From Trichostrongylus colubriformis (taxonomy: Eukaryota; Nematoda; Chromadorea; Rhabditida; Trichostrongylidae): a DNA stretch of 64,000 bases. The DNA is taken from NCBI GenBank assembly GCA_963978905.1, contig OZ022258.1, forward strand, positions 44,624,591 through 44,688,590. Reading direction: 5' to 3'. Every line of letters begins with the position of its first letter. The stretch's first letter is position 1. A model generated the notes under the pieces. That model was not told where the DNA came from, searched no databases, and was given only the letters and a program-made list of their open reading frames with translations. The translations under genes were made by a program, and so were the position numbers. This document shows, piece by piece, positions 1-11,411 of this stretch.

Positions 1-3000
1 TCGGAGGTGATGGCTGAGGTGGAGCGTCATGATCGCGAAAATGCGGCTGCTGCTTACAATAGTATTATTGATATGTGTAGGTGAGCCTATCATTCATTTT
101 TACGTTTCCCATCTTTACAAATTCTTCATAAACACTAAAATCTTTCATTGCTTTCAACAGGCAATTCAAAACAACATTCATTGATGACGGCTTTCCACAT
201 ACACCGAAGTCAATTGGTGATTTGCACAGCGATGATGAAGGGGCCATTTTTGGTGAGAGCAGCTCTATTCAGACTTGAAAATAATGTCACTGGTCCACTT
301 TGTTCACCTTCACAGTGGTAAAACTTCAGCTAGAATCGTTCGATACAATGCCGTTTATCGCTCATGATTGCATATTTTTTGTTCCCGTTTTCGGGTTCTC
401 TGTTCTAGCAAGAGTTCGGCTTTCGGAACCTAAGTTTTCCGTTGATTTGCTCAATAATTGTTTTTCTGTGAAGTATTCAGATTTATAAACGTTGCAGGAA
501 GAGTTCCAAAAACTTTCATTTGGCTGAGACCAGAGCAAATGTATACAAAAGATGGGCGTGCCTGGCCGTGGACCGTTTTTCGAGATCCACGCTCGTCAGA
601 TATTGAACAAGGTGGGTAGCGTGTGTATACTGTAAGCTTCAGTTCCAGTTAATTCACATTCATAGCGTGATATTTCGATCTGTTGCGTCTTATGCATGGT
701 GTATGATCGCTGTTGTAGGCTGCTTGGGTGATTGTTGGCTGCTTTCTGCGATGGCTTTGATAGCGGAAAGACCGGACGTCCTGGAGCACATTCTTTTGAC
801 GAAGGAATATTCACATTTTGGTGTGTATCAAGTGAGGTTCGCTGATCATTCTTGTTGTCACATATCTAATAAGAATTCCGATCTGGGAAATTTTCTGGAA
901 GTATGCTGCAGCCTCTCTACAATTTCCTTTCTTGCAAGTATCATATCTTCTTAATTGTTGGGTCTGGTACGGAGAGGTTCGCTCTGTGCCCTTTTGTGCT
1001 TATCTTGCACGTCATCCCTCTGAGGGTTGTGGTTTGCTTCGTATACGCTTTCAAGACTGGTATCCGGCCTAGGTTCTAAGTACTAAGGATGGCCGGTTTA
1101 AAATTGAGGACAAGTTCTGCATCTTCGAAAGTTCCGTCCTTTCTGTCTTCATATATGACCGCTTATGCGTCACACGCACAGAATTCATTTTCATCGTGCC
1201 AGTGTACCCCTTCTTTCAGGTTTTTTGCGATCTTGACAAATGATCAGTTTTTACCTACTAGCGCTGATAACAAGGTAACCAGGCATTTTCTCACGAAGCG
1301 CGCGTGATATTCGTGTTCAGGAGGTCAAATTGCGACAGGGGTAACTTTCTAGCCTCATCGAGATTTTGACCCAACTTCGAAAAGTTGGGGGCTCATCACT
1401 CATAATGTGGCACGTTCAGCTGAAGGTCGGTGGCATGTCAAGAAATACCATTTTAATGCCGTTGCATGGTGTTGCTAGATGCAGTTCACGTAGAACATGT
1501 CCATCTTGCTCATAGTTCATTGAATTCTATGTAAGCTATTAGCTGTTCGCTTGCACTAATATAAAAGTGACTATCATCCATGACCACCAACCACACTGTC
1601 TTGAAGTTAGGTAAAAATCTCACTTGGATAGTATCCTGTACCCAGGACTAATGGGGCCTCCTGTAGACGGATATTGCACTAGTTTTGCCCGGAAACGCCT
1701 GACTCGCGTGCTAGAGGGGCCGAAGGATCCAAACATGTTAACCACTGGAAGCTTGTCAGTGGGGTCGGTTTGATGGGCTGGCAACTAGTTACAGTCATTT
1801 TCCGTGTTCACAAAAAAGTAGTTTTGCGCTGGACAATGAAATTCTAAAAAATGCGTAGTTCCTTGATCAAGGGAAGCCGAAGCAATGAACACCTTCCCGT
1901 CATTCTAATGGGGTTCACTCAGCTGGCCATTCGGCCATCCGCTCACTGCAGTCGCTTTCACCTGTGCATCTGCTATGAGTTTGCTGTGCACTTTTGAGCA
2001 ATTACCATGGTTGGGTCCATATTTTGCTAGTTCGCATTGATTTTCTTGCAAGTTCAAAACGAGTCGTCTAGATGCATGTATTGAGCGCCGCAATTAGAAA
2101 GCACTGCAGGAAACTGGGCAAAATGCTTCCTTCCGAGCAATTTTCCCACTCTTTCAGGACCCTTTGACTGAATTTGAAACCGGTTTTTGTTTCATGTATG
2201 TGACACTGCAAGATGGTAGAATCGTTTTGGAAAAGCTCATCATACCCTCACGGGCCTTTCTTGTAAGAGGGGTAGGATGACTTGATAAAGTTGCCTCCAC
2301 CCATCCTGACCTTTACTGGGAGTCCTTGCAGTATACTCGGTGATAAATGGAAACGACGTTATGCTGTAGGGTTCAGACGGGTATAATGAACTACACCTAC
2401 TTGTAGAACTGCAACCGAAGCATCTACTGTTCGGAAAATCATCACTTTCCGTAATTGTGTATAAATACTATAGTGCTCTTATTAACGCACTAATGCCGAT
2501 AGTGTCTGCATGATCTTTTTTTGCGCTGCTTTCAAAGTCAGCTCCTTCATCACTTTTCATCACCTTCAGGCTTTGCATCGACGGGCAGTGGAAGATAGTC
2601 CTAGTGGATGACTTCTTCCCTTGTAGAGTTGAATCAAGATCGATAGCGTTTGCTGATGGAAGGAAAAATCAGGTATTAGGCCATACTTGTCTACAGGGTG
2701 GCTCCTAATTATTTCGCGTAGTTATTACTAATAACTTCAACAAAAAACAACGGTTATACAATCTGAAACAAGTTCTGTGTAGGGCATTGCCTGCCAATCA
2801 TTCACTCGAGAAGTTTGGAATAAGCTCCTTTCGCAGCAATACAGACTTTCAGTCTCTTCTCCACCGACATCATTGTGGGCCGCAGGAAGGTGACGTCGAT
2901 ATCGTCCCACTGCTTCTGAAGTGAAGCTTTGAGAGCGTTCAGACTTTAGTGCCCTTTCGAGGAGACCTTCTGCTGCAAGTAGCCCCACACAGCGAAATCC

Positions 3001-6000
3001 ATCGTTTTCAGATCAGGCGAGTTAAGTGGCCGGAAGTCCTTTGTCCAGTAGCCAGGGAAGTGACACTCGCAGAATGCCAGTGTGGATCTCGCAAATGAAC
3101 AGGTGCCCAGTTTTGTTGGAGCATGCGTTGACCACTGACAAAATTTTCAACAACACAGGGGAGCCTTTGAGTGCCATCTTCCCACAGAACAAGATTTTAT
3201 CGGGCAGTTGGGAGCGTTTCGGCCAGTTTTCGCTATTTCAAATTCGGGAGATCACAACTCGGCTCAGACTGCATCTTTTCTCACAAAATAAGCACCATTT
3301 GATTCGCTACACTTTTGGCAATATCATGGATACTTGCACATCCCATTTTGATGAAGGGCTGATTATTTATAGTAGGACGATATCGACGTCACCTTCCTGC
3401 GGCCCACAGTGATGTCGCACGGTGAGAGTGGAGAAGAGACTGAAGGCTCGTATTGCTGCAAGAAAAGCTCATTTCGAACACCTTCTCGAGTGAATGATTA
3501 TTAGGCATTGCTCTACATAGAAGTTGTATCAGATTGTACAACCGTTATTTTTTGTTGAAGTTATTAGTAGACTACGCTGAACTACGCGCAACTAATTAGG
3601 AGCCACCCTGTATATAGCGGTCTTTATGTTCAGAACCATAATGTTGGTTTTGTACTTGATTGTCGATTTACAGCTTTGGGTTCCACTCATCGAAAAGGCA
3701 CTGGCGAAACAACTCGGAAGTTACGCTCGCTTGCGAGCCGGCAGAACAATTGAAGGTTTGGCTACATTGACAGGTAAGAGGATTTCGTTTTCCACATCCC
3801 CCTTATGCAACACAGTTTCTTATTGTCTCCAACTTTTGTGATGAAGGTGCGCCCGTGGAAGTGGTTTCTCTAGAAGATGAGACGGACAAGGATGTTCGAT
3901 GGGCAAGAATCTTAAGCGCTAGGCGAGTCTTATTTGCATTAATGATTTGTCATAATCACCTGGAGATTTGGACCCAAATGGGATTGGTTAAGATAGAAAT
4001 AGATTAGAAATGGAATCGTCAAAAATCCAAAGTTTTCAAGTTTTACCTGATTAAGAGAGGCCGGTTTCATCATGGGCTGCAGTTGTGGTGCAGGCAAACG
4101 ACACGTGAATCCGAAAGATTTTGCAAAAAATGGTCTGCTGGCACGACATGCTTATTCTATTTTAGACGTTGTACAAGAAAAGGAGCATAGGTCAGTCCGT
4201 TTTTTCCTTCATCGCCATTTGCTTTGGGTAAATAATAGCACAATTTGCCTTTGTTATTTATTTGGTTGTCGTTATTCTGTTTTCCCTGCTATAATGAATT
4301 CCCTGCATCAGTTACGTGATCTGAAAATGAAGTCATGGCGTACGAGTAAAACTAATTGTAGCAACGAGCATAGGAATCCATACATTTAGGTTACTCCGGC
4401 TCCGAAATCCATGGGGTTCATTTGTATGGAAGGGAAAATGGAGCAACAAATGGCCAGGATGGCCTAAAGGTATGAAGCTTCAATATTTCATTCATGCGTC
4501 GCATTTCACCTTGTGTCGTCTCTGTTAAGGGGGACTCTGCTAGAACTATGAATGCTACAGCTTGTTTACCAACTTACTGAAGAGTAATTTTTTGCAGATA
4601 TGAAGCAAAAGCTGTTATCAGGCGAGCCGTCCACGGGAACCTTTTGGATTGGCTACGATGACTTTTTGACCCACTTTGATGCCAGTAAGTTTTGGTACAG
4701 TGGAGTTCATGTTCTAGTTGAGTCGGAGGCAATAAAAAACGTCGCAGACGCACTCATTATCGTGTATTTATGTCGTTTCGCCATCCTTTTGCACTGGAAG
4801 TAGGAACTTTGAAACAGTCCACTCAGTATCCATTTTATCCTCATTTTATCGTTCGTCTTCTGAAAAAAAATATTAGTGTGAAAGAGTATCCTTCAAAAGA
4901 CATATCCAAGAAAGGAAGAGTTTTGTTTCCTTATGCTTGCGTAATTTTATAATGAAGTATTTGATCTGAGCTTCACATGCTCATTTCCGTCGAATAACTT
5001 TTCTTATTTTTTTCGTATTTTACTCATACTTTTCACCATGCCATCTCGGAAAAAGTGTTTTAGTTGATATCGCAAAAATAAGATCGTATCAAGGCTGGAG
5101 AGAGCTCCGTATACCAGTGCAATGTGGTGGGAATTTCATAGACTCTGACAAGTTAGTCTTTCCTCCCTGATTTTTTCGTCTTTTATTTCTTATCTGAATA
5201 AGAAGTGTTGCTTTCAGAGCCATTCGTATACTGATTGAAGAACCAACTGAAGTGTGTTTCACATTGTTCCAAAGTGGAGCTCGCAGAGTGCAGGATCAGG
5301 CAAGTTTTTGCTAACTCTTTTCACTTTTTTCTACCACATGCTCAAGGCTGTGGGTTTTTGACGGTCTTTCTTTTTGCATGCCTTCCTTCTGTTAAGGTTG
5401 ATCTTCTCATGTGTTTGCATATGGTTTCCCCAGCAGGTACTATTGGAGAGCTTGTTTATCGTTCTGCTCGTAAACTGGAGGCGTTCGTAAGCACTGGTAA
5501 GTCAGACATCATGAGATCCTTCAAAGCCTTCTGTTGATCCTCTTTGAGTTGCCTCAATTTTGATTAGAGCGTTTCCTTCGGAGTATGTAACACATTTGTT
5601 GCAAGTGTGCGAAGTCGGCGCTAGGAATGCGTTTCCACCTTGCGTACTCTTGATTATATAAAAAAAGCAGCAAGGTGCCGATGAAACCATTATGTCATCG
5701 CGAGAGATCCCTACAAACCTCTTTTTTCATGATGATTTCTGCAAAATGCTCTGTTTTTGTTCACGTCAACGACTCTTTTGTGACGCCATGTAAGCACAGC
5801 AATTTGTTTTTAGGCGATGTGTTCTTACGCTCCGGACATTATATTGTTATTTGCCATAGCTTTACAACGTTGGGCACAAGAAAAATTCAAGGTTGTCTGG
5901 CAATACACAGGTAGCGTCTGCGTTGTTATTGAGAACGATTCAAATTCTCTGGAGATGTCTATATTTTCATTACTTGCCGTTCGTTTTTCCCTGCTGATCT

Positions 6001-7309
6001 GGTGCCCATTACCTCTGCTGTATCATGTTCGTTATGTGGGTCTGCTTCTTGCGCTTAACCCACTTTGTTACGAATATTCTCATATCGTGAACTTTGAAAG
6101 CACCAATCATAGGATCACATGTTATGGAAAGATATCTTTAATTATTAGCTGCACAGCTCTATTGCCCATCACTTTTTTCACGACTTTTGAGCTGCTCTTA
6201 CTGCTTACATCTTACTCTTGAAGCTTTCCTACGCTTAGCCTTCTTATTTACCTGGATAATTTTTCAAGTTCCAAACCGATCTTCGCTGATATATTACCAT
6301 GTCCGGCATCTATGTTTACTGATTCATTGGTACAATTGGTTTTGAAAGAGGGAAGGATTCATAAGGTAAGCGTTTGTAGAAAAAACATATTTTCCTTTTA
6401 CTTTACTTAGAAAAAACATGTTTTACAAACTCTGTTTCCAGTCATTGACTGGAGTATTCCCTCGTTATGTTACGGAAGATTTTTCGGGACTTCTGTTAAT
6501 GATTGACAACGTTCTGGAGGATATGTGGGTTCACGCAAAGTAGGATTTTGGTTTATATTGATTTTTATTTTGTTTTCATATCTTTTGTTTCTTTTTTCTG
6601 TAGTGTATAGCATATAACAAATTCTGCCGGTGCAAACTAATACGACCAATCTGAAGTTTCGGTGGTTCGTAATGTTCCTCTGGTTTCAGGGTAGAGTGTT
6701 CGAACTCCCATAATTTGCTCTCCTCTCGTGGTGCGCTGGATGTTGCTGACTCTATCCCTCCGCTCAGTCGTCAGGTAAGTATGAAGGGTGGATCTAAAAT
6801 TCACTAGCTTTGTGGTTACATTTTCCAAATGTTTGTCGTGTCTCTGTGCGTGGTGATTTATCCTGGTCATGATACACTGGTGTTTTCCAGTACTAAGAAA
6901 AACTTTGGAAACTAATCCTTTGACTTGTTCCGTGTTCACTATTGAAAGTTAATTCCAGATCCTTATCATTCTCACGCATTTCGAGTCCACACAAAGTTTT
7001 GCGGTAGAGCATCAACTTATTGTAAGTTTCAGTATATTTGTACTCCTAGCCTTAGTTTGGCGGAGTTCATATATTCATTTCCACGTATTCACTTTGATAA
7101 CTGCGCAAGATTTTGGTTACTTTTCATAACCTTCTGCTTATCGTATTACCCAGGTCTTTTTCAAGGTACGAGTGTCACCTTATCCGGCTCTAGCAGACTT
7201 TGCTATAGGAGGAGGAGCATTTCGAGTCGGTACTGATTCTCATTCCCCATCATTCGGTTGTAAAGCGATAGAGCAACTACATTCAAGGAAAGCTTTATTT
7301 GTCCCTTAA
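1..7309 (+). CDS. Calpain of the SOL/calpain-15 type, 3' part (5' end outside window)
   Basis: Intracellular cysteine protease of the small-optic-lobes (calpain-15) branch. Exons I can place, all with matching phases: <1-80, 161-252, 498-611, 719-836, 2570-2672, 3674-3773, 3847-3922, 4056-4190, 4390-4469, 4598-4684, 5064-5151, 5218-5299, 5397-5496, 5814-5910, 6239-6365, 6442-6539, 6690-6774, 6959-7021, 7154-7309 (TAA). Catalytic Cys lies in [11 protein letters not shown] (exon at 719), His in [10 protein letters not shown] (4056), Asn in LRNPWGSF (4390), so the triad is complete. [20 protein letters not shown] and [12 protein letters not shown] are strongly SOL-like. The later exons cover the SOL-specific C-terminal region (DSIPPLSRQ). 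The N-terminal zinc-finger part usual in this family is not in the window. Two introns (after 3922 and after 5299) use GC donors. The last exon (to 7309) is the least certain because it resembles known family members only weakly. Confidence 0.9.
837..2569 (+). other. Long calpain intron
   Basis: The 1.7 kb between the exon with the catalytic Cys and the next exon. I found no convincing exon, repeat or RNA gene in it; the short open frames have no recognisable content. Confidence 0.6.
2694..3610 (-). mobile_element. Fold-back mariner derivative inside a calpain intron
   Basis: The element is bounded by TA (2692-2693 and 3611-3612) and starts and ends with inverted CAGGGTGGCTCCTAATTA. The two arms (about 2694-2915 and 3380-3610) are inverted copies of the same transposase 3' end. 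Both arms read parts of a mariner C-terminal region: minus-strand [18 protein letters not shown] near 2950-3005 and a [14 protein letters not shown] stretch near 2890, the latter also on the right arm in plus orientation. No intact ORF survives. Known: mariner elements insert at TA and usually carry short terminal repeats. Inferred: this copy arose by inverted duplication of one end, giving arms of over 200 bp. It lies within the intron and should be spliced out with it. Confidence 0.75.
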
Positions 7310-8022
7310 AGGTATTTGTTCGTTTTATGATATTATGTTTTTCCACTGAGTAGCTTTCGTCCCGTGCAGAAAACGCTTTCTTCTACTACATTCGTGTCTC
7401 TGTGTGTTTCACTTTTATTTTGAAGAGATTGATACATTGGAGAAATTGTGTATTAACTTTGCCGAACTGTTCTAATTGAGTCCTCTTTCTCTCGCTTCTG
7501 GTTGGTGATTCTTTCGGTCGTGAGTAATATCTTATAGCTGACAAACGTCTTCAACTTGATCAGATTGTTTGTCTTTCTTTGCCCTTATGATAAACTCGAT
7601 ATTCCTCACGTCTTCCATTTCAAGCTATTAAACTTCTTACACTGTGAATTACAATGATACTTTCCTACGGATACTAATCCGCTTTTCGATACTTATCCGG
7701 TTCCTCCAGCATTTGTAATCCTACTGTGATCCATTGGTTTCTTTGAATATTCACTTAGTCGTTTATTAAAACTTGATTGGTTGTTATAAAATGAAAGTAG
7801 CGTGTGAATATGGAGACTATAGCGTATTATGTTTGTTCGTTTCCGTCTGAAAGTGGTAATAAAGGAAGCATTAGGATCGAATCAATGCACACGTTTGTGA
7901 TCGCTGTCCTTGGTAAACCCATGTCCTGAACCGTAAAATCTGGAATGCCCGTTCATTCAGTTCCTTGAACCAGTATCAGCAGTTCAGCTGATGTAGTAGA
8001 TCGTATGAAATGAATTCTTTAA
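7310..8022. other. Sequence downstream of the calpain gene
   Basis: AT-rich intergenic sequence after the calpain stop. I see no second gene here. Confidence 0.5.
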
Positions 8023-8573
8023 AGACATCATTAGGGGTAGGCAATAGTGGAGAAATCCCAAGAAGAAGTCACTCACATGGTAGTCCTGGGCCTAAGAAGG
8101 CTATCTGCGGCGAAATCCCGGTGAAAAAGCGCCCCTCCGAGCTGTAGAAGCGCTGCAAAACGGCGAAGCGTTCAGGGGCTCCGCCTCTGCCACTCAGTGG
8201 TTCCGCCTCTCGATGACGTAATTCCCGATTGATTGGGGTGAGAGCGGTCGAGGAGATGGGGTAGGATCGGGGGTTTTGCGGCGCGCTTTCGCAGTTTTAG
8301 CGTGAAACTCACTCAAGAAATAGATGTTGTCGTCTTTCCAAACAATTCTCCTGTGTTTACTTGGCAACATGCCAATGGAAAACTAGATCAGACTACTCCC
8401 CTCTTGACGGACAGGTCGTCCGCTTCGAGAATCAACAGTGGAAAGGGGGTCCTATTTCTCGGGTTTTAGGCCAATTCCATCCGCTGTTTCTTCACTGTCC
8501 TATTGCTAGGCATCTCGGCTTTCATATGCACTATTTCTTTTACTTTTCGTCCGACTTTCCCCTAATGATGCCT
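8023..8573. mobile_element. Short inverted-repeat element, family A, copy 1
   Basis: Flanked by TTAA (8019-8022 and 8574-8577). Ends are inverted AGACATCATTAGGGG / CCCCTAATGATGCCT. The interior is unlike that of other family A copies and holds no transposase; it includes a GC-rich stretch near 8130-8230. Non-autonomous TTAA-targeting element by structure; the superfamily (piggyBac-like) is inferred from the target only. Confidence 0.7.
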
Positions 8574-8577
8574 TTAA

Positions 8578-8975
8578 AGGCACCAGTAGGGGTAAGGGAA
8601 AACTAAGATCTGGGAGTAGATGTTCTCTGAAACGAACCTTCTACTTCAGAAGAGGTCACATGTGATGAAAATCGCATTAAAAAAACGCGGCTTGGGGTCT
8701 TATGGCAACCCCGCAGCTCGGCATATTGTTATGTGGTTATGCGGCCGCGGGAGTCGCCGTGGACGGGCGGAATAATGATCGCGCCGGCTGGTTCAGACTC
8801 TGGCCTGTCTTCAGTCTACTCCGGCTAGAGACGAAGAGGACAAGGGAGAAGGGGGGTTTTTGGGTTGCTATTTCTCGTTTTCGCCATTTTATGCCGTTCT
8901 CTCTCTACTGTTATGTTGCTGAGCACTTCTACCTTCGTAATCCCCCAATTTGCAAATTTACCCCTACCGGTGTTT
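8578..8975. mobile_element. Short inverted-repeat element, family A, copy 2
   Basis: Starts AGGCACCAGTAGGGGTAAG immediately after the TTAA that ends copy 1, and ends TTACCCCTACCGGTGTTT followed by TCAA (a decayed TTAA). The interior closely matches the elements at 56641-57045 and 63355-63747, including the stretch CTGAAACGAACCTTCTACTT. No coding capacity seen; open frames inside it are by-products of the repeat. Confidence 0.8.
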
Positions 8976-8979
8976 TCAA

Positions 8980-9794
8980 TGAGGTCAGATGCGGAAGAAT
9001 CAGCTTTTTTGAAGTAGTGAGATACCTTTGCAAAGTGGCCCATACTCACTGTAGGTGTATCCCACAGACCAGGGCCAAGCCTGGCGTCGAGGAAGTTTTT
9101 TGACAAAAAAAATAACGTCAAAAGAACTCCCCCCATTCCCCGGCCTCCGCTCGTCGACGCAGCTGATCGTGTGGTCCCTGTGCTACACTCGACCCTCTCC
9201 CTAAAGAGGTCGTCAATCGGTAATCATTGCAATGCTACACTAAGTATGGCTATCGAATGGTAGCCCTTATTTACAGACCGGCTCACTGATCCAAAACCGT
9301 TTCGGGAATGCGTGGGTGTTGGGAAATAGTGGTATTCGCTGCTACCAGTAGATGTACCCATATGTCGTCTGTCTCCTGACCGCTCAACTGTCACCAACAC
9401 AATACAAAGGATCAGTTACTTGCCTGCTAAAAATAAAGGACGAATAAAAATTAGAATAGCGCGCACTGTCTAGCGGCCGAGTCCGAGGCTCGGCAAGTCG
9501 GCGACACTCTTCTCCTCATGGATGTGGATTCCACCTTCCGCCTTGTTGATACACCATGCTGATGTCGTGCGCAATCTGAAGTGCATAAGCGTCATCGAGG
9601 AAGTCTGTGATGATTCGTCCCCTGGTTAACACTGATCTCCTCAAGAACTGCTTTGACTCCTACAGTAGTCTAAAATTTAAAGTGTACTGAACTCACTGTT
9701 AGTTTGTGACGAAAGACATTTGGTAGAGTCTGCTACCCTACTTCTAAGGTTGCTGGGGTCTAGGAAGTAATCGGAAGGTACAAATTCGCACTCT
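8980..9794. other. Spacer left of the BEL element
   Basis: No recognised gene. A minus-strand open stretch from about 9656 to a TGA at 9516-9518 could be an exon of a small peptide, but I cannot place it in a family. A segment near 9065-9105 resembles 45625-45665, suggesting a dispersed repeat. Confidence 0.4.
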
Positions 9795-9799
9795 CTATA

Positions 9800-10151
9800 T
9801 AAGCCGTCGGGGGCTCACTCGTTGCTGCCACGCGGGTCTTGTGTGTTGGGTGCGTACCTCAAACTTGGGTAATTAAACTTTTATTTACATTATGTACAAG
9901 AAACTAAAGAAGAAGGAAAAAACTGAATCTATGGAAATCCGCCGTGCTTATATTCAGTAGATAATGGGCGGAGCAAGCTACATGTATACATGCCTAACTC
10001 CTGATCAGCCACCAGATATGATTTCTTCAACTTACAGAATGAATCACAGTACAAAGTACACTAAAAGGACACCAATAAGTAAAGAATCGACCCTCATAAT
10101 AAGGTACAATCACACCAAAATAATCTAGGATCATAGAGAGTAGTCTCTATA
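9800..10151 (-). repeat. 3' LTR of the BEL element
   Basis: Right-hand partner is 19550-19901. On the minus strand it begins TATAGAGACTAC and ends GACGGCTTA, so it lacks the usual TG...CA ends. The ends were set from the target duplication outside and the primer site inside. Just before it on the minus strand (10152-10160) is a short purine-rich CGGGAG, a weak polypurine tract candidate. Confidence 0.9.
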
Positions 10152-10210
10152 CTCCCGGGCAAAGTAGTGCTAGCTGGTTCCTACGTCCAAATCCTCGATT
10201 CGTGTGCCTT

Positions 10211-11323
10211 TCAGATGCGATCCTTTGATGCTGCCGAGCTGCGACGTCTCTCGCGTTTGTCCTTGCGTTCACATTCCTCTTCCTGGCGTATACTTTGCTG
10301 CTCCTGCGAATGCCCACGAGACTGACGATCCTGCCTTCTGATTTCACGCTCCAATCGGGTTTCCAAATCGCGCATCTCCCTTTGGAGCCTCGATTCTCTC
10401 GCTTGACAGCTCCTTCGCCAGTCCCTGAGCCTGTCCATGGTCTTTGAAGAACTCGCTCTTCCTTGATTGTCTTCTCTCTCTTTTTCAATCGAACGATTGG
10501 CCTTCAGAGTGGCTTCTCGAGCAGCATTTAACTCCTTTTCCGTTTCACTTATTTGTCGTCGAATCCTCTCTAGCTCCGGGCAGGGCTCCACCGGGGCAGT
10601 AGTCGTGTCGACGCCTGAGTTACGCATGCCCATCTCTTCGAACCGCTCATGTATATATCTTATGTCGAAGGCTAATTTGTTGATGGGGCAAACTGCTTCT
10701 CGTAGCTGTTTGAACTCTTCGTACAGCCTGGTCCAGTGCTCTTCATTGTTCTGCTTATTGGTGTTCACCACCCTGGTCTTAACCTCCTGTTCTAGCTGGT
10801 TGAAGCGAGTAGCGAGTATGTTCACCTTACTTTCCAGCCTTTCGAGTTTGGCTTCGTTCGACTTATGCATCTTGACATTCTGTTCCTGATAAAACTTCAT
10901 CAGTTGTTCAAGACGATCAAGACGCTCTGTTGTCTCATGAGATGTAGACACCGTAACTGCTGGAGCTAGCTGATCGACCTTACTTGCGGCTAGCTGAAGA
11001 ATTTGGCTTCCTTGTTTGAGAAGCTCTTTGAGCATGGTTCCCGATGCTCTACCTTTCTTGATGGGAAGATTCTCCTCAGACGTAGAAGAAGATGATGAGG
11101 ATGTCGAACAAGGACGTTTTCGCGACGACGACGTTTCCGATTGAGCCGTTTCCATTGTACCGGCTGGGTTTTTTGTCGAATGGGAACGAGTCGTCTTGGC
11201 TTTTGCTTCTGTAGAAGTGACGTCAGACTTCGCAAGATTCGCACCTTTCACGGTAGATTTGACGGATTGAGTCGGAGTTTTGGCATTTTTGCCCGTAGCT
11301 CCAGCTGCTGCTGCTTTCTCCAT
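10211..11323 (-). CDS. Accessory coiled-coil protein of the BEL element (370 aa), unrecognised
   Basis: Intact ORF between the glycoprotein ORF and the 3' LTR. I do not recognise the family. Visible architecture: residues 1-60 rich in Ala, Thr, Lys and Ser (MEKAAAAGATGKN start); 60-90 a serine run plus basic patch (SSSRKRPCSTSSSSSSTSEE, then IKKGR), which could be a nuclear localisation signal; about 110-200 a heptad-like stretch (TTERLDRLEQLMKFYQEQN, LERLESKVNILATRFNQLEQ); about 240-340 a second highly charged helix (CPELERIRRQISETEKELN, REMRDLETRLEREIRRQDRQ); a basic tail to residue 370. No signal peptide, membrane segment, zinc knuckle or enzyme motif. A consensus nematode splice acceptor ends two bases before the ATG, which supports expression from its own spliced RNA. 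A nucleic-acid-binding or assembly role would be a guess. Confidence 0.85.
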   Translation of the reverse strand: MEKAAAAGATGKNAKTPTQSVKSTVKGANLAKSDVTSTEAKAKTTRSHSTKNPAGTMETAQSETSSSRKRPCSTSSSSSSTSEENLPIKKGRASGTMLKELLKQGSQILQLAASKVDQLAPAVTVSTSHETTERLDRLEQLMKFYQEQNVKMHKSNEAKLERLESKVNILATRFNQLEQEVKTRVVNTNKQNNEEHWTRLYEEFKQLREAVCPINKLAFDIRYIHERFEEMGMRNSGVDTTTAPVEPCPELERIRRQISETEKELNAAREATLKANRSIEKEREDNQGRASSSKTMDRLRDWRRSCQARESRLQREMRDLETRLEREIRRQDRQSRGHSQEQQSIRQEEECERKDKRERRRSSAASKDRI

Positions 11324-11325
11324 GG

Positions 11326-11335
11326 CTGAAAAAGG
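11326..11335 (-). promoter_or_regulatory. 3' splice acceptor just upstream of the accessory ORF
   Basis: Minus-strand CCTTTTTCAG, followed by CC and then the ATG of the accessory ORF at 11323. It matches the nematode acceptor consensus TTTTCAG. It could serve cis-splicing from an upstream donor in the retroelement RNA or spliced-leader trans-splicing; the sequence does not tell which. Confidence 0.7.
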
Positions 11336-11363
11336 AATGTAAAAAATGGAGGAACTACGTTAG

Positions 11364-11411
11364 GTGGTCGTGCGACAGATGAAATCTGGCGGTCGTGCGA
11401 CAGATGAAATC
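11364..11411. repeat. Two-copy tandem repeat between glycoprotein and accessory ORFs
   Basis: GTCGTGCGACAGATGAAATCT (minus one base) occurs twice in succession on the plus strand, about 24 bp apart, directly next to the stop codon of the glycoprotein frame. Each copy also contains the short palindrome-like GTCGTGCGAC. Confidence 0.8.

Noticed and set aside
8702..9136. ORFs of 103-133 codons on both strands
   Set aside because: Mostly inside a family A inverted-repeat element; similar frames recur in its other copies without conservation of the protein.
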